NCBI GenBank assembly: GCA_036346405.1
Contig: CM070561.1
Span: forward strand, 22,786,215 to 22,850,214
Length of the DNA stretch: 64,000 nucleotides
Origin: Phyllostachys edulis
Lineage: Eukaryota > Streptophyta > Magnoliopsida > Poales > Poaceae
Reading direction: 5' to 3'
Of the stretch, positions 41,101 to 49,604 are shown piece after piece. Each line of letters starts with the position of its first letter. Within the stretch, counting starts at the first letter, position 1. The notes beneath the pieces are model-generated. The model made no database searches. It saw nothing but the letters and a program-made list of their open reading frames with translations, and was not told where the DNA came from. The position numbers and the translations under genes were made by a program.

Positions 41101-41529
41101 TGGGAAGAGGGGGCGACGTGTCGGCTCACTGGCCGTCGGATCTCCATCCGACGGTCGCGAGCGGAGAGGGGTTGGCAGGTGCGGGCGGGACATTTTGGGC
41201 CATGGGCGCGTGTGGGAGGAGTGGGCCGAGCTAGGGTTTCGGCCCATGCACTGCTGAAGGTTTTCTTTTAGTTTTCTATTTTAAATAATCTGGTTAATTC
41301 CTTTTAGACTTAGAAAATAGCAAAAAGAGTCCAAAAATTCTACAAAAATTCTCATAAATCCTTAGAAACATTTTAGACTTAATAAAAGTATTCCCAACCT
41401 AAAGTTGGTGATAGATTTTGGATTTAAATTTGTTTTGGCTTTAAATAATTTAAAGGAAAGCTTTTAGAATTCAGAGAATTCACAAAAAGTTTTAAACTTT
41501 AACTAAATTTGAAATTTTGGGCTGTTACA
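38132..41529 (-). mobile_element. 3.4-kb solo LTR (long-LTR family, copy 2)
   Basis: Reverse orientation relative to 16026-19926. It ends in TTTTGGGCTGTTACA, the complement of the copy-1 start. Near 38410-38455 it repeats the complement of copy 1 around 19590-19640 ('gcacaactaccgtgctcgca' against 'tgcgagcacggtagttgtgt'). The low-coordinate end is CGCATCGGACC, where TGTCGGACC is expected, so the terminal TG has mutated. A TATA box on the minus strand (CTATAAAG) lies at 40832-40838 in front of a GC-rich block. The long minus-strand open frames at 40277-41247 are Arg/Pro/Ala-rich compositional frames and are not conserved in the other copies. Confidence 0.85.
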
Positions 41530-41534
41530 TGAGC
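41530..41534. repeat. Right target-site duplication of second solo LTR (TGAGC)
   Basis: Partner of 38127-38131. Confidence 0.88.
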
Positions 41535-41964
41535 CTGGCCGCCACAGCGTATCCGATCGCCCGGGCGTAATCTGTATCCACGACGTGAGTTATAAAGAAT
41601 TTACATCTTTCTTACGATTTTTACTATACGGTGCACTTACATCATGGAATCGCAGGACATGGACGACTTCGACATACCAGCCCGACGTGGACAGTCCCGC
41701 AACAAGGGCAAGAGAGTCCGGCCACCACAGCGTATCCGGTTGCCCGGGCGTAATCCGTATCGACGACGTGAGTGATGAAGAATTTACATCCTTCTTAGGA
41801 TTTTCACTATACGGTGCACTTACATCATGGAATTGTAGGACATGGATGACTTCGACATACCAGCCCGACGTGGACAGTCCCGCGACAAGGGGAAGGGGAA
41901 GGCCGGCGAGGAGTTCAATGCTGAGTTAGCAAGGAAGGAAAAATGGCCCCGGTCCACACAGTAG
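41535..41964 (+). pseudogene. Duplicated terminal exons of GRF gene 2
   Basis: Two more copies of the exon-intron-exon block that ends GRF2, spaced exactly 183 bp apart. Introns are 41585-41655 and 41768-41838 (71 bp each, GTGAGT...AG, like 37984-38054). Exons begin GACATGGAC/T and encode 'DMDDFDIPARRGQSR'. In the last copy the frame continues 'DKGKGKAGEEFNAELARK' to TAG at 41962-41964, probably the ancestral C-terminus. Before the LTR insertion the first and second copies were adjacent. Confidence 0.85.
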
Positions 41965-42119
41965 GTCAGGTCATTACGTAGTAGTCCCTCCGTCCTACCC
42001 CCCATCCCCCATGTTTTTTCTATCCCCTAAAAGCATGTATACTTATATGGTCCGGATGCTTGTGTTGCAGTGTACCGTAGTAGTTGCGATGATGACTAAA
42101 GCAATTAGCCGAACCATCA

Positions 42120-42410
42120 TGCCATGTGACTACGTGTAACGTGCTTCTGTCCGCTGACTTTAATGTACTTCTCGTTCCATGTCTCCGCTAAGCCATCAAA
42201 GCAAGCCTATATTGCAAGTATGCCTCTTCTAGTGGAATCCCAGAAAGAACCATTCGCACCGCCATCGAATCCTCCATGTTTTAGGGCATCTTTATAACCA
42301 CAACGAGCGTTCTCAGCCTCTTCAATCATATTCTGTATAAGCTTCATAAAGTACTTCATCGACTACCTGCCTATATACGCGTATATGTTCAGACAACTTC
42401 ATCAAGGAGA
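42120..42410 (-). pseudogene. Short conserved-looking coding remnant on minus strand, unknown function
   Basis: A 50-codon open frame (42359-42207) reads 'MKYFMKLIQNMIEEAENARC' and continues 'GYKDALKHGGFDGGANGS', then 'FWDSTRRGILAI' to TAG. Beyond the stop the same frame stays open with ordinary composition ('ACFDGLAETWNEKYIKVSGQ'), and upstream another frame gives 'LSEHIRVYRQVVDE'. The composition is protein-like, unlike nearby sequence, suggesting the tail of a fifth MULE gene broken by a frameshift and a stop. I do not recognise the family. Confidence 0.4.
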
Positions 42411-42870
42411 GACTCTCTGACATATCGTAATATCACTTACCTTTCTACTTACCATTCATTACTATCTCAATCGTCCTCACAAAATTCTACAGAAATTTAG
42501 CGTACTACAACAATATACGACGATCACAAAATGTTATTACGAGTCTGACAAATTTCGTACCCTTCATATTCTATGAAAATAACAAATAGACCAACCAATG
42601 TTGTCACCACACTTTTATCTTTTTTAAAAAAATAACATCATACAATACGATTTGCTAAATATAATACCTAAAAAATGTAATATCTATTTTAACACAATTG
42701 TTCCAATTGGATTTGCATAATTCCAGGTTTATTAGCTAAAATCATCCAGTGGTTGGACGACTTGAACTAAGTCGCCCAACCACTGCGCGACTTACTAAAC
42801 TCGCTCTACAAATGGACGATTCCAACACATGCCGCACATCCATTTGGCGACTAGGTCCAGTCACGCTCTA

Positions 42871-43032
42871 GTCGCCGTTCCATTGAGTGACTTGAAGATT
42901 TGTCGCACGGTGGTTGGGCGACTTGCACGAGTCGTCCAACCGTACGGCGACACCAGATTATTTCTGTAAAAAAAATTAAGCGGTATTATTTCTGTATTTT
43001 CGAATAAAAAATAGATTATTTAAAAAAAATTC
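42871..43032 (-). repeat. MULE right terminal inverted repeat
   Basis: Reverse complement of 29099-29264; ends TTAAAAAAAATTC at 43032. Further GTCGCC/GGCGAC palindromes continue inward to about 42750. Confidence 0.95.
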
Positions 43033-43041
43033 CAGAAGTAT
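43033..43041. repeat. Right 9-bp target-site duplication of MULE (CAGAAGTAT)
   Basis: Exact copy of 29090-29098. Confidence 0.95.
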
Positions 43042-43329
43042 TCGTGTTGCTCAGATCGATGTTGCTTGTGGTGTGTTTTTGTTTTGACGACTGCAAATTT
43101 GTTCATTGTATCTTCGCTCAGACATCGTGTTAGTCGTCTGTCGTCAGTAGCAGGTCTGGTAATGCAATATCAGCAATTAGTTTAAATCAAGAGAAGTCTG
43201 AAACCGGAGCATCCCCATATTCACATTATACGCACGAATCATGATTGTTATTCAGTGCAAACTTTGATAGAAAAAAGTTTATATGGAATGATTTAGTATG
43301 TTATTTCGCAACATTTATGATTTTTAAGC

Positions 43330-44025
43330 ATTCTTTTTGGCTGCTTAAAATTCCTTTAAAAGTGAAAATATTCCTCTGATATCTCAAAAGAGGGGTAGTT
43401 TTAACTAAAGATAACCTGCTCAAAAGAAATTGGAGGGGAAGCAAAAAATATTGTTTCTGTGTTTCAGATGAAACAATCCAACATATTTTTATTGACTGTC
43501 CTTTTGTACGTCTTGTTTGGTGGACTGTTCAATGTGCGTTTAATCTATCTCCTTCGGTGAATATAGCCAACTTGTTTGGGAATTGGTTAAATGGTATTCC
43601 AAATATGTTAAAAACACAAATCCTAGTTGGAGCCAGTGCCTTATGTTGGTCTATTTGGCTTTGTCGGAATGATACAATTTTTGATAAAAAGGCTATCAAT
43701 AATCCCTTACAAGTTATCTTATTGAATGGGCACTGGATGAAAGCATAGGCAACTATGCAGAAACCAACCCAAAAGGAGTTGATGTTGAGCGGCAGTGCAA
43801 GGTTGGAATGTGTGGCGAAGCAAATCTTCAGCAATCATGGGTGGCGGTGTAGTCACATAATTAGAAATGATTGAATTTAAAGTTCGGTCGTCCTTTGGTT
43901 GTAATGCTTCAAGTCACTTTAATTTGTTGGATAATTTGGATTGTAGTTCTTTGTAATAAATTGGGCTGTGTGCATCCTTGATGCAGAGGCCGGGAGAGGT
44001 TTTGACGCTTCCATTATCTAAAAAT
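43330..44025 (+). mobile_element. LINE 3' end with zf-RVT domain
   Basis: The plus frame reads 'FWLLKIPLKVKIFLWYLKRG', then 'KDNLLKRNWRGSKKYCFCV', 'DETIQHIFIDCPFVRLVWW', 'ASALCWSIWLCRNDTIFDKK' and 'NPLQVILLNGHWMKA'. This is the zinc-binding domain with Cys-x-Cys...His...Cys that follows reverse transcriptase in plant L1-type elements. A 3' UTR similar to 713-1115 follows, ending near 44025 without a long poly(A). The upstream endonuclease and RT are missing, so the copy is 5'-truncated. Confidence 0.85.
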
Positions 44026-44394
44026 TTATGATTTTTAAGATAATGTAATATGTTTTTTTTTATCTATAGCAACTTACGGGCATTTACACTGAATCAAAAA
44101 ACAATTCACAGAAAATGGAATGTCAAAGACACAAAGTCTAAGTGTCAACTGGTCAGGACTCACAGCTAATGCATGATCAACCTAAAATCACTGCAACAAA
44201 TTCGCCCTGCAAATCGAAAGTCTGATATCCTTCCTAACTTCTATCAACACTGCTGAAAAATTAACCATAACATCTCCTAAATTAACATCATCCCACTACT
44301 TAACCCCCCCTAAAATGCCACCAAAATCATCCTCCAGAACCGCCACAAAACAACATCAGTGACAACCATTTCCTACAACCCTGAAGAAATCACC

Positions 44395-44862
44395 ATGGAG
44401 AATAGATCGCCATTGCTCGCTCTCAACGCACTGTACCTCTTACTCCTGCTACTGTTCATCGTCATAGCAAATGACACCAGCCACCAGGCCGCTGCCCAGG
44501 TCTTCTGCCGGTCGCAGTTCAACCTGGCCAACGAGGCCTGCAGCCTGAGGACATTCTCCGGCGTGAACCCGACGCTGCCGATGCAGCACAACGAGTCGAC
44601 GTCCGGCGACTACGAGCTGCAGGCATCCCGCAGCGACGACCACGGCCACGGCAACGACCATGATCACAGCCACCACCACCACGGCCACCACGCGGACCCG
44701 TACGACACGGCATGCTGCCGGCGCCTGATGGGCATCGACAACGCCTGCATCTGCCAGGTCATGTCGTTCCTCCCGGTGTTCATGAGCAGGGTGAAGCACG
44801 CCATCAAGCTCACGCCAGTCCCAGGCTGCGACGTGTCATTCGAGTGTGCCGCTGCATACTGA
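44395..44862 (+). CDS. Secreted 8-cysteine (lipid-transfer / 2S-albumin-like) protein with His-rich loop
   Basis: The start is the ATG at 44395 in good context (ACCATGG); the open frame extends upstream only from a GTG. The 155-residue product begins with a signal peptide (hydrophobic 'LYLLLLLLFIVIA', residues about 12-25). The eight-cysteine motif follows in order: FC, EAC, then ACC, ACIC, PGC and FEC. Between the second Cys and the CC pair is an unusually long loop (about 60 residues) with a histidine/aspartate run ('DHDHSHHHHGHHADP'), which could bind metal. Family members are extracellular and bind lipids or act as inhibitors or storage proteins. The frame is intact in a single exon with strong third-position GC. 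The neighbour is a convergent ERF gene. Confidence 0.85.
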   Translation: MENRSPLLALNALYLLLLLLFIVIANDTSHQAAAQVFCRSQFNLANEACSLRTFSGVNPTLPMQHNESTSGDYELQASRSDDHGHGNDHDHSHHHHGHHADPYDTACCRRLMGIDNACICQVMSFLPVFMSRVKHAIKLTPVPGCDVSFECAAAY

Positions 44863-45946
44863 TGTCGATGCCGGAGCAGTGACAATGGGTTAACTGAAAG
44901 TAGACTTCCGGCAAATTTTCAGTTCCTGGTGTAGGTTGAATGCCTGGAAAGAAAATAACAGCAATTGGATAAAAAAAGTAGTTTCATGTGTTTGTTACGT
45001 TAGACTATTAGAGTATCAGGCATTTGTATTTTCTACTAGCAGTGGTGAGGCTGCATTCTGATAGGTTTTTTCCTCACAAGATGATATATTGTACTGGAAA
45101 CAAATCATGCCAAATACTCTACTAGAATGCTTTACTATGTTGTCTCAAAAAAAAATAAAAAACAATGGTACTTTTAGGAGCAATGCTGGCAGTACACATT
45201 AGTGCATTACTCTTTACACACTGCGATGCAATTTGATCTCTTTCTTGATAGTAATCACATATAGTGGAAACTTATCTTTCAGTGTATGATGTTGCAGATT
45301 TATTTGGTATTCAAACTAAAGACCCCACAGTTCGCACACCGAAGAACCAAATATAATGAATTGAGGGAAATATACCTAACTTGGCCCTCTTAGTCTTAGG
45401 TAAAGAAATTGTGATCATCTCTCTCAAGTTTTACTAGATAACAAGAAAAACAATTATTCATTGAAAGATGTCAATACTGTGCTATTCGTATTTGTTTCTA
45501 TCCAATGTTCATTACCTAAAACTAGCTACGTTCTTTGCATGGAACACTGAAATCTGACAGGACTACGTATTACATTTCCAAAAGTCAACCATAGAATTGC
45601 TAAATGGTAAATAACAAAATTACGAAATAACAGCAGCCAAAAAATACACAACCAAACTGCTACAGATGATCTAAGACAGATGTATCACCATCATTTCATA
45701 ACAGATTTGAAATTAGAAGATCATGTACATATTACTTGGCACATATTATCACAACCAAATAAGTTATTCTAGAGGCAGGACTGTTCAATTTCCGACAAAA
45801 TTGGAGATGAGCCATATCTCCAGATCCCAGATCACACTCACCCTGCAATCCATCCGAAAGATGGAAACCTGGATCCATTTATTTCATTCAAACAATTCAG
45901 TGAACAAGAAAAGGAGATTGCTGCAGAAAACAGAACTGTCAAGGCC
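44863..45946. other. Intergenic between convergent genes
   Basis: 3' flanks of the lipid-transfer-like gene (+) and the ERF gene (-). AT-rich, no coding region, no repeat end recognised. Confidence 0.6.
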
Positions 45947-46795
45947 TCAAAGAATCTCGAGTTCGCGTTCCATCGAAGCAAAGTCAAATCCATCCCAATC
46001 AAGTTCTGCATCCAGGTCGAACTTTGGGTCCGTGATTGGCAGCAGCAGTTGGCTGATGTCTGGCAGCCCAATATAGTCATTGTCCAGTGGCTCATCTGTT
46101 GCACTAACAAAATCACTGACAGGGAACACATCTGCCAGCCTAGCAAAATCATCGAGTGGGAGTTCATCAGTTGGGCCAACAAATTCACTGACAGGAAGCT
46201 CATCGATCCGGCCAAGGAAGTCGTCCACTGAAATTCCGTTAGCTCTAGGTGTGGACGAGAAGTTCAGTAAGCTTTTGTCCAGTGGCTCAGGGTTCTCGAT
46301 TGGCACTACTTTGGGTGCCTCTTGTTGTGCCTTCTGCTCGCAAGACACAGATGAGGACACACAAGATACGGCAGCTGAGCTGGCTGCACGATCTGATACA
46401 GACAGTTGAGCTTTGATGGCCAACAACTCTGCGCGGTACTTGCTTGCTGTTGCCTCATATGCCGCAGCAGCAGCCTCCTCAGTGAGAAATGTGCCGATCC
46501 AGACCCGAGACTTTCTCACAGGATCACGTATCTCTGCTGCCCACCGACCCCAGGTCCGCCGGCGCACACCACGGTACCTGCTCGTTGGTTCCTTCTTCTC
46601 TGGACCCTTCAAATTCTCTGTGCCACATGGCACAAGGGTCTTTAGAGATTTGCAGTTTTTGGAGTTATTCATTGGAAGTAATACTTCTCTTATCATTCTC
46701 TTTTCCTTCTTGGTATTCTGAACATCTTCGTCAGAGGAGTCGGTGGCATCAGGATCACAGCAGAAAATGCGAACCTTCCGTGAAGAGGGCGTCAT
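45947..46795 (-). CDS. AP2/ERF transcription factor, group VI (cytokinin response factor-like)
   Basis: The start is the ATG at 46795 (MTPSSRKVRIFCCDPDATDS); a TTG four codons earlier is not used. The 282-residue protein opens with the CRF motif 'RKVRIFCCDPDATDSSDED', diagnostic of ERF group VI. The AP2/ERF DNA-binding domain is at about residues 75-130 ('RYRGVRRRTWGRWAAEIRD', 'RVWIGTFLTEEAAAAAYEAT'), with the Ala/Asp pair typical of the ERF subfamily. The C-terminal half has imperfect ~16-residue acidic repeats ('DELPVSEFVGPTDELPLDD') and ends 'ELDWDGFDFASMERELEIL', a likely activation region. The coding exon is uninterrupted. A splice acceptor (CTCTGCAG) ends at 46867, so an upstream 5'-UTR intron is expected. 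It should act in the nucleus on GCC-box-like sites. Confidence 0.93.
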   Translation of the reverse strand: MTPSSRKVRIFCCDPDATDSSDEDVQNTKKEKRMIREVLLPMNNSKNCKSLKTLVPCGTENLKGPEKKEPTSRYRGVRRRTWGRWAAEIRDPVRKSRVWIGTFLTEEAAAAAYEATASKYRAELLAIKAQLSVSDRAASSAAVSCVSSSVSCEQKAQQEAPKVVPIENPEPLDKSLLNFSSTPRANGISVDDFLGRIDELPVSEFVGPTDELPLDDFARLADVFPVSDFVSATDEPLDNDYIGLPDISQLLLPITDPKFDLDAELDWDGFDFASMERELEIL

Positions 46796-46866
46796 CTCGT
46801 CGTGCAATCAGCTCCAGATTCCAAGTAAGATCCAGATATTATTGAATTATTCGTCTTGATTGCGAT

Positions 46867-49074
46867 CTGCAGAGAAGACCAGTGAATGTGTCAAATACGC
46901 TCATACAAGGTTAAAATTGCAAAGATGTGGAACACAAGATCTCTACAAACCGAGTGAAATGTTTTGCCAAAATCGGGACAAACACTCCTAGTCTGCTCTA
47001 CAACTTGAGCACAGAATCTCACAAATCAGAAGCAGGGGTTCTCTCCAACTTCTGATTAAAACAGAATTCTGGCTGATTGTTCTCTTCCTATGAAGTCGTC
47101 TCAGAGAAAGCACAATTCTGGCTAATTGTTTATGAACTTCAAGAATGACAGGATGGTAATGAAGGAGGAATGCTGCACTTAATCAATACAAACCAAACCT
47201 GCTATCATCCAAAAATGACAAGGTTGTGAGATGAGGCCCCTTAAAGGTAATAGCAAAGTTATAATATGGAAAGATCAGATATTTGCTGTCTTTTCTCTTT
47301 GTGAAATACATTTCCTTATAGACAGTTAAAACTTACCACATTTATTGTGATTTGGGGGATTCTTGAATTCTTACTTTACATGTGGCACGGTAGGGAGCAC
47401 CGGTCTAAATGCAGAAAGCCAGAGTACTTCACCCCAAATCCAAATCTGAAACCACAAGCACGAAAACACAATTCGTCATTGGACATTATTATAGGAAAAT
47501 TTTGCACCTGCATATGAATGACTCCAAATTCTAACACTATGCTAGAGTGTGAAATTGTTGCAATTAACGAGCAACAGATATAACATGTAGCAATGCGTGG
47601 ACACCTCCATCTTTGCATCTTCTAAAGCTAACGAGGCAACATTTTCATGACTAAATAAAACAAGGACATCTACATTTTTTTTACAGCTTAGCTTTGAAAC
47701 TAGTCCAAGATTGTACAGGACAGCACAACCACAGGTATATACAAATTTGGTACAGGAGCAAAAATTAAAGATGAAGACAAGAATAAAACTAATGCAATTA
47801 AATGAAAAACAGATCAGTCGACATTATGGCCACCTCCATATCTGTAACTAGAAGCTGAAAAGACTAAGAACAGAACGACAACAGCTTAGATGAACAAACT
47901 ATTGCAGTTTATTTTGGTAGGAAACTATTAACATTAAGAGAGAATCAATCTCTGAACATTCAAGTACAAATCTTTTTTCTGAAAAAAATGCAGCTAAGAC
48001 TCTTTACTAGTAGAAACAAAACTTTGTCGCGTATACGTGAGTTTTTGGCCTAAATGGCAATATTTGAAGTTGTATTAGCAAAAATGGCGCCCTTGCAGCT
48101 GCAATTGCAAAAATGGCACTCTCCTCCGCACCACCATGGGACGGACAAGCCGTGGGACGCCATATGGCCTTGTCCGTCCCATGGTGGTGGTGCCGAGGAG
48201 AGCTCTATTTTTGCAATTGCGGCTGCGAGGGTGTCATTTTTGCTAACGCCGCTTCAAATAGTGCCATTTAGGCCAAAAGATCCGTATACGTGATATTAAC
48301 AGAATTGGATTCCAAGTTTCCAACTAAACTAAAACAGGAGAAACAGATTAGATAACAATAGAGCATGAAATCTTTGCAGCAATCAGGTAGTAAATCAACT
48401 CTTCTTCTTCCATGGACACACCGCACACGACATTGTTATTGTCAGTTGTTGCAACCAAACAGAGAAATGCGCCATGAATTGCAGCAAGGCAAGGTACCTT
48501 GGAACCAGAAGTGACCAGCCCTGCTTACCGGGAGAACTTGAAACGATGATATTGGGTTCTCGCGCCCCTCTGGCAAGATTGGAGGAGAAGGGAGCAAGAA
48601 GCGGAAGGAGCTGATGGTGATGGGAGCTCAGAACCATGGAGCAGCAGAGCAGGCGACATAAATCAGGAGGCGAGCGCTTGCGGTCGCGATGGCTACTCCT
48701 CTCTGATCATCACACCAACATAACGAACGAAAACAAATTAACCAAAGAAAGGAACACGAGAGATTATATTAGAATCGATCAACCAGCGAGAGGAGGTGAA
48801 TCGAAGTAAGAATCCAACACCTACAAGAAAAGTTTCCATCTTTTCTGCTCAGAAATTTACGGAAAGAAATAGATCAGATTGTTACCGCAAAGAAGAATTC
48901 CCCCAGAAAAGGAAAGAAAAACCCAACACACCAAGACGAAATCCCCGAGATTTTTTCTTCAGAATCACCAAACCAAAAATCCAAAAGAAAAAAAAACAAG
49001 GCTTTCCACAAGAAACACGGCCGACTAAATCTTGCGAAAGAAACCATTCGATCCGAGGCTCCGAGCACTACTTA
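46867..49074 (-). other. Predicted 5'-UTR intron region of ERF gene
   Basis: Between a GC-rich putative first exon (donor CTCCT|GTAAGT at 49075) and the acceptor at 46867. A second possible donor, CCCG|GTAAGC, lies at 48528 after an open frame starting MVLSSHHHQLLPLL, so an extra or alternative leader exon is possible. Apart from the MITE, no other feature was seen. The splice pattern is inference. Confidence 0.5.
48039..48282. mobile_element. Hairpin MITE, probably Mutator-derived
   Basis: 244 bp, almost entirely palindromic around 48160 ('gccatatggc'), with arms of about 120 bp containing 'ccaccatgggacggacaag' and its complement. Ends GAGTTTTTGGCC / GGCCAAAAGATC are flanked by the exact 9-bp duplication CGTATACGT (48030-48038 and 48283-48291). 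Nine bases and G-A ends suggest a MULE-type MITE. It lies in the predicted ERF leader intron. Confidence 0.88.
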
Positions 49075-49075
49075 C

Positions 49076-49400
49076 AGGAGCGCGGGTTGCCCCTGTGATC
49101 TCCGGAGCCCGGACTGAGGAGTGGAGTGCGGAGGGGAGGGAAGGGAACGGGAGGGGGAATTAGAAGGTAATTGCTCGGAATCGGGAGGGTTTATGGGTGG
49201 CGGAGTGGATCGGGTTGGTGCGGAGAAGCGGAGAAGAGAGGATTCTTGATTTCTTCGGAAGGGGAGGAGGAGACGGGGGTTTATTGATGGTTTTTCCTGG
49301 GAATCGCGCTTTGGAACTTGGAAGGAGAGGGCAGAGGAGAGACGAGCGGACAGCCGGAGACGAAACGTGTGAGCTACTGGGTGAGTGAATTTACGTGGGC
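49076..49400 (-). other. Putative first (5'-UTR) exon of ERF gene
   Basis: A C/T-rich leader-like block on the minus strand ('cctccccttccg', 'ccctcccgttcc') ends at a consensus donor GTAAGTAG. An open frame crosses it but has no family match and is probably fortuitous. No clear TATA box was found upstream. Confidence 0.45.
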
Positions 49401-49604
49401 AGGCACTAATGGGGGATGGCGAATTGGTTCGTGCACACCGTTCGTGCACCCAGGCTGGGTTGCAGTAGTAGCTGCGTTGAAGTAGCGGCGTTAAATAATT
49501 GTTGTGATCTATTGGGCTATGTTATCTCTTTATTGAATTTGGCTATTTTATCATGTAAAAAAAGGATGTATCATCCTATGTGATGCATGTTTAGTGCTAA
49601 CGTG

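Larger units (their letters stand above)
29099..43032 (+). mobile_element. Large Mutator-like element carrying PMD, mudrA-type and two GRF zinc-finger genes
   Basis: The ends are inverted repeats of about 165 bp (29099-29264 and 42871-43032), both starting GAAT, flanked by CAGAAGTAT. The 13.9-kb span includes a 3.4-kb solo LTR inserted later, so the original element was about 10.5 kb. Cargo in order: PMD gene (+), palindrome-rich promoter, transposase (+, catalytic core deleted), GRF gene 1 (-), GRF gene 2 (+) with tandemly repeated last exons, and a short conserved-looking minus-strand piece. Each of the four main genes has its own TATA box. Without the DDE core the element cannot move itself, but the TIRs could serve an autonomous relative. 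Confidence 0.93.

Noticed and set aside
40277..41257. Minus-strand open frames of 254 and 263 residues, and plus-strand shadows
   Set aside because: Also inside a solo LTR; they overlap one another in different frames, with Arg/Pro/Ser/His composition typical of GC-rich non-coding sequence.
44373..44885. Minus-strand frames opposite the lipid-transfer-like gene
   Set aside because: Antisense shadows of a GC-rich exon; the plus-strand frame has the signal peptide and eight cysteines.
46080..46845. Plus-strand frames opposite the ERF gene
   Set aside because: Antisense shadows of the AP2/ERF exon.
49072..49449. 125-residue minus-strand frame as a protein gene
   Set aside because: Ser/Pro/Arg-rich without domain or family match and ending at a splice donor; better explained as a 5'-UTR exon of the ERF gene.
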